Of a stretch of 64,000 nucleotides of DNA, positions 17,526-25,150 are shown piece after piece. The first letter of the stretch is position 1. The number at the start of each line of letters is the position of its first letter. The notes under the pieces were generated by a model. It made no database searches, was not told the DNA's origin, and worked only from the letters and a program-made list of their open reading frames with translations. Both the position numbers and the translations under genes were made by a program. The DNA comes from Streptomyces sp. CBMA123 (GTDB taxonomy: Bacteria; Actinomycetota; Actinomycetes; Streptomycetales; Streptomycetaceae), in contig NZ_MECK01000621.1 of assembly GCF_014596465.1 (NCBI RefSeq), positions 47,713 to 111,712 of the forward strand, written 5' to 3'.

Positions 17526-17573
17526 CCCGATAGCCCGATAGCCCGATAGCCCGATAGCCCGATAGCCCGATAG
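17526..17573. repeat. Six perfect copies of the octamer CCCGATAG
   Basis: Units begin at 17526, 17534, 17542, 17550, 17558 and 17566, with no mismatch in 48 bases. The array lies in the intergenic region between divergent genes, 40 bp before the GTG start at 17614 and 209 bp upstream of the exporter start at 17317. Perfect tandem octamers are prone to slippage, which would change promoter spacing. Confidence 0.9.
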
Positions 17574-17613
17574 CGGGGTGCGCCCGGTCCCCTGCCACCG
17601 GTAGCGTCCGCTC

Positions 17614-18423
17614 GTGACCCGTCGAACTCCGCCGCGCCCCGTGGACGTCGAAGAGCTGTTCCCCGAACTCGCCCCCTTCCGCAGGGAGACCATGCGCCTC
17701 CACCCCCGCGCGGGCCGGGCGACCCGCGGTGACAGCTCGGTGGGCGGCCCGCTGCTCTGGCCGGCGCGCGAGCCGTGGCCCGAGTGCCCGCAGCACCCGG
17801 GCTCGCCGATGGTCGCGGTCCTCCAGATCCACCGCGGCGACATTCCGGACGTCGTGCCCTTCCCGGCCGGACGGGACCTGCTCCAGGTGCTCTGGTGCCC
17901 CAGGCCCCATGAGGGCCAGTGGGTGGTGCCGCAGGTCTGCTGGCGGTCCGCGGCGGAGGTCGGGGAGGTGCGGCAGGCCCCGCCGGTGCCGGCCGACGCC
18001 GGGTACGGGCAGCTGCCGCGGCCGTGCGTCGTACATCCGGAGCTGGTCACGGAGTACCCGAGCTGGGACCTGCCGGACGAACTCTGGGACGCCCTGGACG
18101 ACCGCTTCGAGCAGCTGGAGCGGGAGACGGGCTGGAACTACCAGGACCACCTCTCCACCGCCCCGGGCACCAAGCTGGGCGGCTACCCCGGCTGGTGCCA
18201 GGAGCCGCAGTGGCCGGACTGCCCGGACTGCGGAACGACGATGGACCACCTGCTGACCGTCGAGAGCACCGAGGAGTACGGCCCCCGCCAGGCCTGGACC
18301 CCGGCCGAGGACCGCGACCTCCACCCGGTGGGCGCCGTGAGCCTCGGCGGCCTGGGCGGCGTCTACCTCTTCGAGTGCCGCAGCTGCCCCGGCCGCCCGT
18401 TCGCCCACCGCTACGACACCTGA
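17614..18423 (+). CDS. DUF1963-like protein
   Basis: 269 residues from the GTG at 17614; the ribosome-binding site is poor. The pattern resembles YwqG/DUF1963 proteins: GGPLLWPAREPWPEC near the N-terminus, MVAVLQIHRGDIPDVVPFPAGRDLLQVLWC, then LGGYPGWCQEPQWPDCPDC and a C-terminal GGVYLFECRSCPGRPFAHRYD. Two Cys-x-x-Cys-like clusters (CPDCG, CRSC) could bind zinc. Soluble and cytoplasmic. The family has no firm biochemical function. The octamer array 40 bp upstream may influence its expression. Confidence 0.8.
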   Translation: MTRRTPPRPVDVEELFPELAPFRRETMRLHPRAGRATRGDSSVGGPLLWPAREPWPECPQHPGSPMVAVLQIHRGDIPDVVPFPAGRDLLQVLWCPRPHEGQWVVPQVCWRSAAEVGEVRQAPPVPADAGYGQLPRPCVVHPELVTEYPSWDLPDELWDALDDRFEQLERETGWNYQDHLSTAPGTKLGGYPGWCQEPQWPDCPDCGTTMDHLLTVESTEEYGPRQAWTPAEDRDLHPVGAVSLGGLGGVYLFECRSCPGRPFAHRYDT

Positions 18424-18457
18424 GCCCGCTGGCGCTCGGGTCGCCCGTCGCCCGCTG

Positions 18458-18868
18458 CTACTCGATGCCGAGGTCGATGAGCAGGTCGCGAACACGCCGC
18501 TCGATCTGGTCGCGGATCGGCCGGACCGCGTCCACGCCCTGCCCGGCCGGGTCCGCCAGCGTCCAGTCCAGGTACCGCTTGCCGGGGAAGAACGGGCAGG
18601 CGTCGCCGCAGCCCATGGTGATCACCACGTCGGAGGCCTGGACGGCCGCGACGGTCAGCACCTTCGGGATCTCGGCGGAGATGTCGATCCCGACCTCGCG
18701 CAGCGCCGCCACCACCGCGGGGTTCACGGTCTCCGCGGGAGCGGAGCCGGCCGAGCGGACCTGCACCCGGTCCCCGCCGAGGCGGGTGAGGAAGGCCGCG
18801 GCCATCTGGGACCGGCCGGCGTTGTGCACGCAGACGAACAGCACGGACGGGACGGTGGAAGTGCTCAC
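18458..18868 (-). CDS. arsC: Arsenate reductase, low-molecular-weight phosphatase type
   Basis: 136 residues, GTG start at 18868. The P-loop VCVHNAGRSQMA carries nucleophile Cys13 (C-x5-R-S), Arg19 and Ser20. Cys87 and Cys91 in MGCGDACPFFPGKR match the redox Cys pair of thioredoxin-coupled ArsC, and Asp in YLDWTLADPAG is the general acid. It reduces arsenate to arsenite. In actinomycetes the reductant may be thioredoxin or mycothiol; the extra Cys pair favours thioredoxin. It is the last gene of the arsR-aquaporin-arsC operon (60-bp gap after the aquaporin). Confidence 0.95.
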   Translation of the reverse strand: MSTSTVPSVLFVCVHNAGRSQMAAAFLTRLGGDRVQVRSAGSAPAETVNPAVVAALREVGIDISAEIPKVLTVAAVQASDVVITMGCGDACPFFPGKRYLDWTLADPAGQGVDAVRPIRDQIERRVRDLLIDLGIE

Positions 18869-18928
18869 GAACGGAATCCTTGATCTTCGGGGAAAGCAGG
18901 CGCAGGCGGGGTCAGCGGGTGGCCGGGG

Positions 18929-19675
18929 TCAGCGGGCGGCCGGGGCCGGGCGGTGGTCGCCGTGCCGGACGACGATGTCCTCGGCGCCGGCCGTCGGGCG
19001 GCCGAACAGTACCGGGAGCAGCCCGAGGGCCACGACCAGGCCGACGAGCTGCGCTGCGATGAACGGCAGCACCGAGGTCGGGGCGATGCCGGCGAAGGTG
19101 TCGGTGAACGCCCGGCCGATCGTCACCGCCGGGTTCGCGAAGCTGGTCGAGGACGTGAACCAGTACGCGGCGCCGATGAACGAGGCGACCGCGATCGGGG
19201 CGAAGTGTGCGCGGCCGATGCGGGCCAGTCCGAAGATCAGCAGCACCAGGCCGGCGGTCGCGACGACCTCACCCAGCCACAAGTGCGGCGCCCAGCGGTC
19301 GTGCGTCGACCAGCGTACGAGCGGCTCGGCGAACATCGCGTCCGCCAGCACCGCCCCGCCGATCGCCCCGGAGATCTGGGCCGGGACATAGGCCGCGACC
19401 TCCCGCAGGCCGGGCCCGTCCGCATCGTGGCGGCTGGTCCACCAGGCGGCCAGTGTCACGGCCGGGTTGAAGTGGGCGCCGGAGACCGGGCCGAGCAGCA
19501 GGATCAGCACGCCGAGGCCGAACACGGTCGCGAGCGAGTCGGCCAGCAGCTGCACGCCGACGTCGCTGGACAGCCTGGCGGCCTGGATGCCGGAGCCGAC
19601 CACGACGGCGACCAGCGTGCCGGTCCCGACGAACTCGACGGCCGCCCGGCGGCCCAGCGGTGCCATCCCGGTCAT
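18929..19675 (-). CDS. Aquaporin-family channel in the arsenic operon (AqpS-like)
   Basis: 248 residues, with six predicted helices and two half-helices bearing NPA boxes (GAHFNPAVTLAAWW near 68 and SFANPAVTIG near 180), the hallmark of MIP channels. The ATG at 19675 overlaps the arsR stop (ATGA), so it is translationally coupled to the regulator. In Sinorhizobium meliloti, AqpS paired with ArsC lets arsenite leave the cell by downhill diffusion; the same gene order (arsR-aqp-arsC) is seen here. No ArsB/Acr3 pump is in the window, so this channel is probably the exit route for arsenite made by ArsC. The role is inferred from context. Confidence 0.9.
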   Translation of the reverse strand: MTGMAPLGRRAAVEFVGTGTLVAVVVGSGIQAARLSSDVGVQLLADSLATVFGLGVLILLLGPVSGAHFNPAVTLAAWWTSRHDADGPGLREVAAYVPAQISGAIGGAVLADAMFAEPLVRWSTHDRWAPHLWLGEVVATAGLVLLIFGLARIGRAHFAPIAVASFIGAAYWFTSSTSFANPAVTIGRAFTDTFAGIAPTSVLPFIAAQLVGLVVALGLLPVLFGRPTAGAEDIVVRHGDHRPAPAAR

Positions 19676-20049
19676 CTGGATCCTCCGGCGGCGGCCGGGG
19701 CCTGCAGCAGGGCGGACAGCTTGGCCAGCGCGGCGGGCAGCACCCAGTAGTAGACCCAGGTCCCGCGGCGCTCGGAGCCGACCAGGCCGGCCTCGCGCAG
19801 GACCTTGAGGTGGTGCGAGATCGTCGGCTGGGACACGTCGAACGGGCCGGTCAGGTCGCAGACGCAGGCCTCACCGCCCTCGTGCGAGGCGATCAGCGAC
19901 AGCAGCCGCAGCCGCACCGGGTCCGACAGGGCCTTGAACATCCTCGCGAGGTCGACGGCGGCCTCTTCGCCCAGCGGTTCACGGACCATCGGCGAGCAGC
20001 ACACGGCCGCGTCGTCCTGACCGAGCACCACAAGCTCTTGATTCGACAT
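19672..20049 (-). CDS. arsR: ArsR/SmtB-family arsenic-responsive repressor
   Basis: 125 residues from the ATG at 20049. Winged helix-turn-helix with the ArsR sequence KALSDPVRLRLLSLIA, then ACVCDL (Cys62, Cys64), the metalloid-binding CxC, and recognition helix SQPTISHHLKVLREAGLV. An additional Cys17-Cys18 pair in AVCCSP could supply a further thiolate ligand. It represses the arsR-aqp-arsC operon and probably arsI, which diverges at 20176. Two GACANNTGTC dyads overlap and precede its start (20045-20070). Its stop overlaps the aquaporin ATG. Confidence 0.95.
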   Translation of the reverse strand: MSNQELVVLGQDDAAVCCSPMVREPLGEEAAVDLARMFKALSDPVRLRLLSLIASHEGGEACVCDLTGPFDVSQPTISHHLKVLREAGLVGSERRGTWVYYWVLPAALAKLSALLQAPAAAGGSR

Positions 20050-20070
20050 ATGTCTATGTTGACAGCTGTC
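20045..20070. promoter_or_regulatory. Paired ArsR operator candidates
   Basis: Two perfect 10-bp palindromes of form GACANNTGTC: GACATATGTC at 20045-20054, which includes the arsR start codon, and GACAGCTGTC at 20061-20070, 16 bp apart. A related imperfect dyad (TCGACAGCCATCGA) follows at 20096-20109 toward arsI. Position in the arsR/arsI divergent region supports operator function. Confidence 0.65.
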
Positions 20071-20175
20071 GATGCGAGTGGCAACGTCGTCCATATCGAC
20101 AGCCATCGAATCAAGGCTGGAGTCAAGGCCCCGAGTCGAGGCTTCGAGTCAAGATCGCCGATCAGGAGAACCGCC

Positions 20176-20631
20176 ATGTCCCGCGTTCAACTCGCTCTGC
20201 GCGTCGCCGACCTCGAAGGATCCGTCGCCTTCTACTCCCGGCTCTTCGGTACCGAGCCCGCCAAGCGCCGGCCCGGGTACGCGAACTTCGCCATCGCCGA
20301 GCCGCCGCTCAAACTCGTCCTCATCGAGGGCGAGCCGGGCCAGGACACCCGCCTGGACCACCTCGGCGTCGAGGTTGAGAGCACCGAGCAGGTCACTGCC
20401 GCCGCCACCCGCCTCCAGGGCGCCGGCCTCGCCACCTTCGAGGAGGAGGACACCTCCTGCTGCTACGCCCTCCAGGACAAGGTCTGGGTCCATGGCCCGG
20501 GCCGGGAGCCCTGGGAGGTCTACGTCGTCAAGGCCGACGGCGACACCCTCGGCAAGAGCGCCACCGCCCCCGGTGCCTGTTGCACCACCACCGACTCGAC
20601 CCCCGCACCCACGGCCTGCGCCTGCGGCTGA
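20176..20631 (+). CDS. arsI: ArsI/CadI-family vicinal-oxygen-chelate protein (C-As lyase-like)
   Basis: 151 residues, ATG at 20176 with AGGAG seven bases upstream. Glyoxalase/VOC fold with metal ligands consistent with ArsI: Gln5, His62 (RLDHLGVEV) and Glu114 (EPWEVYVV). The vicinal pair Cys95-Cys96 (EDTSCCYALQDKVWVHGP) is the site ArsI uses to bind trivalent organoarsenicals. The tail adds four more Cys (GACCTTT...ACACG). ArsI cleaves the carbon-arsenic bond of methylarsenite or roxarsone(III); CadI homologues are cadmium-inducible. Divergence from arsR and shared operators place it in the arsenic regulon. Confidence 0.9.
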   Translation: MSRVQLALRVADLEGSVAFYSRLFGTEPAKRRPGYANFAIAEPPLKLVLIEGEPGQDTRLDHLGVEVESTEQVTAAATRLQGAGLATFEEEDTSCCYALQDKVWVHGPGREPWEVYVVKADGDTLGKSATAPGACCTTTDSTPAPTACACG

Positions 20632-20689
20632 CCGAGGCCGGCCGAACCCACCGGCGCCGCACGGGCGGTGTGGTCAGCCGGCGGTGTGC

Positions 20690-20897
20690 TCCCGGAAGGG
20701 GGTGGGGGCCGGGGGTCGGTTCGTCGTTGCGGGTGTCGGGGAGGCAGAGGGCGGCGACGGCCGCCAGGGCGTAGGCGAGGCCGGCGAAGAGGACGATGCC
20801 GGCGGCCGGTCCGGACCCGGCGGTCCTGCGCGCCGCCGTCACCACCAGCCCGGCCAGGCTGCTGGACTGGTCGCGCCGGGCGCGCGCGGCGCCCGTA
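20690..20897 (-). pseudogene. C-terminal remnant of an MFS transporter
   Basis: On the minus strand the frame reads RDQSSSLAGLVVTAARRTAG then GPAAGIVLFAGLAYALAAVA-ALCLPDTRND, which looks like the last transmembrane segment and end of an MFS carrier, including a periplasmic/cytoplasmic loop of the kind seen before TM12. There is no start codon, no remaining helices and no natural stop at the expected point. It lies next to arsI, where MFS efflux proteins are often found in actinobacterial ars islands. Confidence 0.45.
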
Positions 20898-20939
20898 GCG
20901 CAGGCACCTGTACTGCAGGCACCCGTACCTCAGGCACCC
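20895..20939. repeat. Three tandem 15-bp units
   Basis: GTAGCGCAGGCACCT, GTACTGCAGGCACCC and GTACCTCAGGCACCC lie head-to-tail (20895, 20910, 20925). CAGGCACC is invariant. They sit between the MFS remnant and the 3' end of the LytR-CpsA-Psr gene. Confidence 0.75.
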
Positions 20940-20979
20940 GGGTAGGCGCGGCCGGCCCCGCGCGTGCTCCCGGTCGAGG

Positions 20980-22692
20980 TCAGAAGACGCAGGGGATGCC
21001 GCCGTCGGACTGGGCCTCGACCTTGGGGCCCTGCATCGGAAGGTTGGCGGTCGGATCGTTCGGAGCCGCGCTGGGGGTGGCGGGCCGGTCGGAGGCGACG
21101 CCGTCGAAGGAGGTGCCGAGGGTGACCACGACCCGGCCGGTGCCGGCCGAGGCGGACTCGGTGGCGGTGACGCCGTAGCGGGCCGCTATCCGGTCGGCGG
21201 CCTCCTTGGCGCCCTTGCCGTGGGTGACCGTGGTGGTCTTGGGCTTGGTGCGTGCCGGGCCGGTCGTCCCCTGCTTGAAGCCCAGGCCGACCAGGACCTT
21301 GGCCTCGTTGGCGGAGGACACCCCGGCGGCGGAGGAGGCGTTGAACACGTCCACGGTGGCCGGGGCGGCGGCCTGGGTGGGCGCCGGGGGCGGGGTGGTG
21401 CCGGTCGGTTCGCTGCTCGGGGTGTCGCCGGGGGCGGGTACGGGAGCGGCGGTGTCGGCGTAGCCGAACACCTGCTTGACCACCTTCTGGATCTTCGACG
21501 GGGTGACCAGGTTGACGTCCTGCCCGTTCTTCACGCCGCCCCCGTCGTAGGTCAGCGTGTTGAACTCGACGTTGCCGCCGGTCAGGGCCGGGGCCTGCTG
21601 GGCGAAGTCCAGGACGTTCCACTCGTTGTCGATCACCAGGTTCTTCTGCACCACCCCGAACAGCTTCTGCATCGCCCCGAGGTCGCCGATGACGCCCTTC
21701 TCCTTGAGGTTGTGCATCACCGAGGAGATGAAGGCCTGCTGGCGGTGGGTCCGGGCGAAGTCGTCCGAGTTCCCGTGGCCGTCGTTCAGGTTGTGCCGCT
21801 GCCGGACGAAGGAGAGCGCCTGCGCCGCGTCCAGCTTGCTGCGCCCGGCCGGGAGCTTGAGCCCGGTGCCGCCGCCCTCGTGGCCGGGAGTCCGGGCAAT
21901 GATCGGGTCGTCCACCGGGTGGGTCAGGCAGACCTCGATCGGCTTGAGCGCGTCGGCGATGTCGTAGAAGCCCATCAGGTTGACCTCGGCGATGTGGTCC
22001 ACGGGCTGGTCGACGAACTTCTGCACGGTGCGGACGGTGGCCGCGCGCCCGGCGTCCCGGCCGGCCTTCTCCAGATCGGCGCCCTTGAGGCCCTTGGCCT
22101 TCGGGCTCCGGTCGAAGGCGTCCTTGGCGTTGCCGTAGGCCTCCTTGATCTTGGCCATGCCCATCTCGGTGCCGCTCCCGTTGAAGGTCATCACCCAGTC
22201 GTCGCGCGGGATGGAGACCGCCTGCACCTTGCCGCCGTTCGCCGGTATGTGCAGCAGGATCAGCGAGTTGGTGTTGTACCCGCCGATGCTGGAGTCGGCG
22301 CCGGCGTGCAGTTCGTTCTGGACGACGGCCGGGTCGACGTCCGAACCGTCCATGTTCTTGCGGCTGTCCAGCCCGATCAGCAGCAGGTTGACCGAGTTGT
22401 CCAGGTGCTTCGGGGCGTCCTTCCTGGTCTCCTCGATCGCGTTGGACGTCGTCATCCCGTCCGTCAGCGAGGTGTACTCGTACCAGACCACCCCGCTGGT
22501 CGCGAACACCGCGAAGCCCACCGTGCAGGCCGCCACCCGGCCCACGATCAGCACCGGCGACCGCCGCCCGGCCGGCCCTCCGCCCGACAGCTCACCGCCC
22601 GCCGCCTCGTGAGCGACCTGTCCACCCTTGCGCCTCCGGCCCACCCTGCCCGCCCGTCCTCGATCGACAACTCTCCTGACTCTCCGAGCCAT
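20980..22692 (-). CDS. LytR-CpsA-Psr family protein with LytR_C domain
   Basis: 570 residues from the ATG at 22692. A basic cytoplasmic tail (RRKGG) is followed by one membrane helix (RSPVLIVGRVAACTVGFAVF). The LCP catalytic domain runs from about 105 to 365: NLLLIGLDSRKN, TNSLILLHIPANGGKVQAVS-IPRDDWV, then LDAAQALSFVRQRHNL with the Arg pair that binds lipid pyrophosphate. After a Pro/Ala/Thr linker, a LytR_C domain (ATVDVFNASSAAGVSSANEA-KVLVGLGF) follows. LCP proteins attach wall glycopolymers (teichoic acid, arabinogalactan-like) to peptidoglycan at the outer membrane face. It lies 105 bp downstream of a regulator on the same strand. Confidence 0.93.
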   Translation of the reverse strand: MARRVRRVVDRGRAGRVGRRRKGGQVAHEAAGGELSGGGPAGRRSPVLIVGRVAACTVGFAVFATSGVVWYEYTSLTDGMTTSNAIEETRKDAPKHLDNSVNLLLIGLDSRKNMDGSDVDPAVVQNELHAGADSSIGGYNTNSLILLHIPANGGKVQAVSIPRDDWVMTFNGSGTEMGMAKIKEAYGNAKDAFDRSPKAKGLKGADLEKAGRDAGRAATVRTVQKFVDQPVDHIAEVNLMGFYDIADALKPIEVCLTHPVDDPIIARTPGHEGGGTGLKLPAGRSKLDAAQALSFVRQRHNLNDGHGNSDDFARTHRQQAFISSVMHNLKEKGVIGDLGAMQKLFGVVQKNLVIDNEWNVLDFAQQAPALTGGNVEFNTLTYDGGGVKNGQDVNLVTPSKIQKVVKQVFGYADTAAPVPAPGDTPSSEPTGTTPPPAPTQAAAPATVDVFNASSAAGVSSANEAKVLVGLGFKQGTTGPARTKPKTTTVTHGKGAKEAADRIAARYGVTATESASAGTGRVVVTLGTSFDGVASDRPATPSAAPNDPTANLPMQGPKVEAQSDGGIPCVF

Positions 22693-22797
22693 TGGCGGGC
22701 CCGATCTGTTGCACGACGTGTCGTAGATCACGCCCACCCGGGGCCCGGTCGTGCCGCCCGTCAGCCGGCCCATGCGCAGCCGCCGGCCGGTGGCCGG

Positions 22798-23766
22798 TCA
22801 GATCCAGCGCCGGTCGCGGGCCGTCAGGGCCGCCTGGAACCTGTTCGGGGCGCCCAGGCGGCGCAGCAACGAGGCGATGTGGCCGCGGTAGGTCCGCAGG
22901 GACACGCCTAGCTCCCGGGCCCCGGCCTCGTCCTTGTCGACGCGCGCCATGACCTGGAGGACCTCCCGCTCGGCCGTGCTGGGAAGCTCCTGGGCGAGGG
23001 TGCAGGAACGTGACCAGTAGCGCTCGAAGAGGTCCAGGAGGTGGGAGAGCAGGCCGGGCTGGCGGACGATCAGGGCGCCCCGGGTGATGTCGCGCGGGTC
23101 GGCCGCCACCAGGGCCGTGCGCCGGTCGAAGATCACCATCCGCTCCAGCGGGCCGGCCGTGCCGCGCACCTGGGCGCCCTGCTCGGCGAGTTCCGACGCG
23201 AAGTGGTCGACCCGCGGGCAGTCGAGGGCGCTGGTGTGCACGATGGTCCGCATCCGTAGACCGCGCCGCAGGTACTGGAGATCCGACGTCCTGATCGCGT
23301 CGAGGGCCGCGGTGAGGATCGGCCCCGGGTGTGTGGTGAGCCGCTCCTCGCGGGCGAAGAAGGACAGTTCGTCGACGCTCGCGATGACCTGGTCCAGGCC
23401 CTCGACCTGCTGCAGTTCGCTGACCGCCGCGTGCCTCCCGGCCTGCTGGTCCTCGGTCAGGGTGTCGATCAGGTGGCGCGAGGCGGCGACCTGTCGGATC
23501 TCGCCCTGCAGTCCGTGAATGCGAAGCCGCGCCAGCCGGTCGACGGCGGTCGTGGGGTCGACACCGCTGAACGCGCTCAGGCCGCTGGTCGCCCGTACCA
23601 CGCCCAGGTCCCGCAGCCGGTCGACGGTGGCTGCCGCATCGTCCTGGTCCGTGCCGCAGAGGTGGGCGATCGCCGCGAGCCCGATCCCGGGGGACCGCAG
23701 GAGCAGCCGGTAGACCGTCTCCTCCCGCGCGCTCAGGCCGAGCACCGCGAGCGCGTTTGCTTTCAT
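22798..23766 (-). CDS. TrmB/LuxR-type helix-turn-helix regulator
   Basis: 322 residues from the ATG at 23766. The N-terminus is a TrmB-like winged helix (GLSAREETVYRLLLRSPGIG), the middle a PLD-like sensor region (SELQQVEGLDQVIASVDEL...FFAREERL), and the C-terminus a LuxR helix-turn-helix (VDKDEAGARELGVSLRTYRG-HIASLLRRLGAPNRFQAAL). This architecture is common in Streptomyces regulators near specialised metabolism genes. It lies upstream of the LCP gene on the same strand and may control it. Divergent from the LAxTG wall protein. Signal unknown. Confidence 0.88.
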   Translation of the reverse strand: MKANALAVLGLSAREETVYRLLLRSPGIGLAAIAHLCGTDQDDAAATVDRLRDLGVVRATSGLSAFSGVDPTTAVDRLARLRIHGLQGEIRQVAASRHLIDTLTEDQQAGRHAAVSELQQVEGLDQVIASVDELSFFAREERLTTHPGPILTAALDAIRTSDLQYLRRGLRMRTIVHTSALDCPRVDHFASELAEQGAQVRGTAGPLERMVIFDRRTALVAADPRDITRGALIVRQPGLLSHLLDLFERYWSRSCTLAQELPSTAEREVLQVMARVDKDEAGARELGVSLRTYRGHIASLLRRLGAPNRFQAALTARDRRWI

Positions 23767-24036
23767 GGGACCTCCGGGTGACGGCGTGGGTGAGGTGCGG
23801 CGGCCCGGCCCGGGCGCGTCGACGGGAAGTGATCCTGCACCGGTGCGCCGGGCCGTCCCAGGGGCCTCCGCCTCGAATTGGTCGGGACCAATGTCCTGAG
23901 CCTTGCAGGAGGCTGCACGCCGTATCTGCAGGAAGTGCCCCGGGTATCAGGCCGGTTCTCCGTGTACCGACGGATAGGTTCGACAGGCCTTCAGAAGTGG
24001 AGGCCCGGAAACCCAGCGACAGGAAGCCGCGAGAAA

Positions 24037-24981
24037 GTGATACCCGTGCACCACGCGTTTCGTCGGACGATCCCTGGTCTCACCGCACTCGGTATGGCCA
24101 CGGGAGCCACGTTCCTCCCACTCGGCACCGCGCGCGCCGAGACGGCCGCCGACTGTTCGGGGCCCGGGGTCTCGTACTCGGTGGACGGGGGCCGCACCTG
24201 GCGGGCGGACGCCCGGATGGCCGAGCCGCACGGCGTCATCGAGATCGAGCTCGACCGGGCGCCCGAGGTCGGCTGCCAGTACGAGTTCTCGCTGGCCTCG
24301 TACGGCACCGAGGGTCCGACGTGGCCGACCTCGGGCCGTCAGACCCTCCTCGGCTGGGCGACCGTCACGCTCGACCGGGACAGGTTCAGGGCGACCCTGG
24401 ACGTGTCGGCCCACCTGCCGGAGTGCTACGGCCAAATCGACCTGTACGTCGGCAGCGAGAGGTTCGACGGGGTCGCCGGTCCGCTCCCGCGCTATCCGGA
24501 CAGTGCGCTCGAGGATCGGCTCGTCGCGGCGTGGAACGGGGGCCTGCCGTGCGAGCCGAAGCCGACGTCCTCCCCGACGTCCTCCCCGACGGCGACGCCC
24601 ACCGTCACCCCCACGGCGACGCCTACCGGGACCCCGACCGCGACGGTGAGTCCGACCGCCACGGCGACCGCGACGGTGAGTCCGACCCCGACCGCCACGG
24701 CGACTCCGACCACCACGGCGGCTCCGGCCCCGGGCCCGTCGACCAGCGCCGCACCGTCCGGGTCACCCACCGGCACTCCGTCGGCGGCCCCGGGCCACGA
24801 CGAGTCCCCCTCGGCGCCACAGCCCTCCGGCCCGGCCGTCTCGAACGCGCCCGGCGGGAGCCTGGCCCGCACCGGCGGCGACGGTGACCGGATGCTCGCC
24901 TACGGCGTCGCCGGCGCGGCCCTGCTCGCCGCCGGTACGGGCGCTGTGGTCACCGCACGTCGACGAGCCGTTCGTCGCTGA
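24037..24981 (+). CDS. LAxTG-anchored cell-wall surface protein
   Basis: About 314 residues from a GTG at 24037 (AGGAAG upstream); a second GTG at 24046 would give 311. Signal peptide: HHAFRRTIPGLTALGMATGA...ARA-ET. A globular domain of about 150 residues carries four Cys (DCSGPG, GCQYEF, ECYGQ, PCEPKP), probably two disulfides. A long Pro/Thr/Ser stalk (residues about 180-270) is built from near-repeats of PTATPT. The C-terminus is LARTGG, a helix (MLAYGVAGAALLAAGTGAVV) and a basic tail. LAxTG is the class E sortase motif known in Streptomyces. Surface display is strongly supported; the ligand of the Cys-rich head is unknown. Confidence 0.88.
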   Translation: MIPVHHAFRRTIPGLTALGMATGATFLPLGTARAETAADCSGPGVSYSVDGGRTWRADARMAEPHGVIEIELDRAPEVGCQYEFSLASYGTEGPTWPTSGRQTLLGWATVTLDRDRFRATLDVSAHLPECYGQIDLYVGSERFDGVAGPLPRYPDSALEDRLVAAWNGGLPCEPKPTSSPTSSPTATPTVTPTATPTGTPTATVSPTATATATVSPTPTATATPTTTAAPAPGPSTSAAPSGSPTGTPSAAPGHDESPSAPQPSGPAVSNAPGGSLARTGGDGDRMLAYGVAGAALLAAGTGAVVTARRRAVRR

Positions 24982-24989
24982 GGCTTCCC

Positions 24990-25026
24990 GGTGGAACGCC
25001 GTGGCGGTGGGCCACGGCGTTCCACC
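24990..25026. terminator. 16-bp perfect hairpin, bidirectional terminator
   Basis: GGTGGAACGCCGTGGC (24990-25005) pairs perfectly with 25011-25026 across the 5-base loop GGTGG. It begins 8 bases past the wall-protein stop and lies before the end of the convergent gene at 25151. Confidence 0.85.
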
Positions 25027-25150
25027 CGGGGAGGGCTCCGAAATCGGGCCCTGATCCATCTACTCGTTCTGCACCGCTTGGCACTGATCCCGCGCCCGGT
25101 GGCGTTCGGCGGCCGATGCCCCGGCCGCCGGACGTCCGGTATCGACGGGC

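Noticed and set aside
24560..24760. Tandem DNA repeat as a regulatory element
   Set aside because: It is the coding sequence of the Pro/Thr stalk of the LAxTG wall protein.
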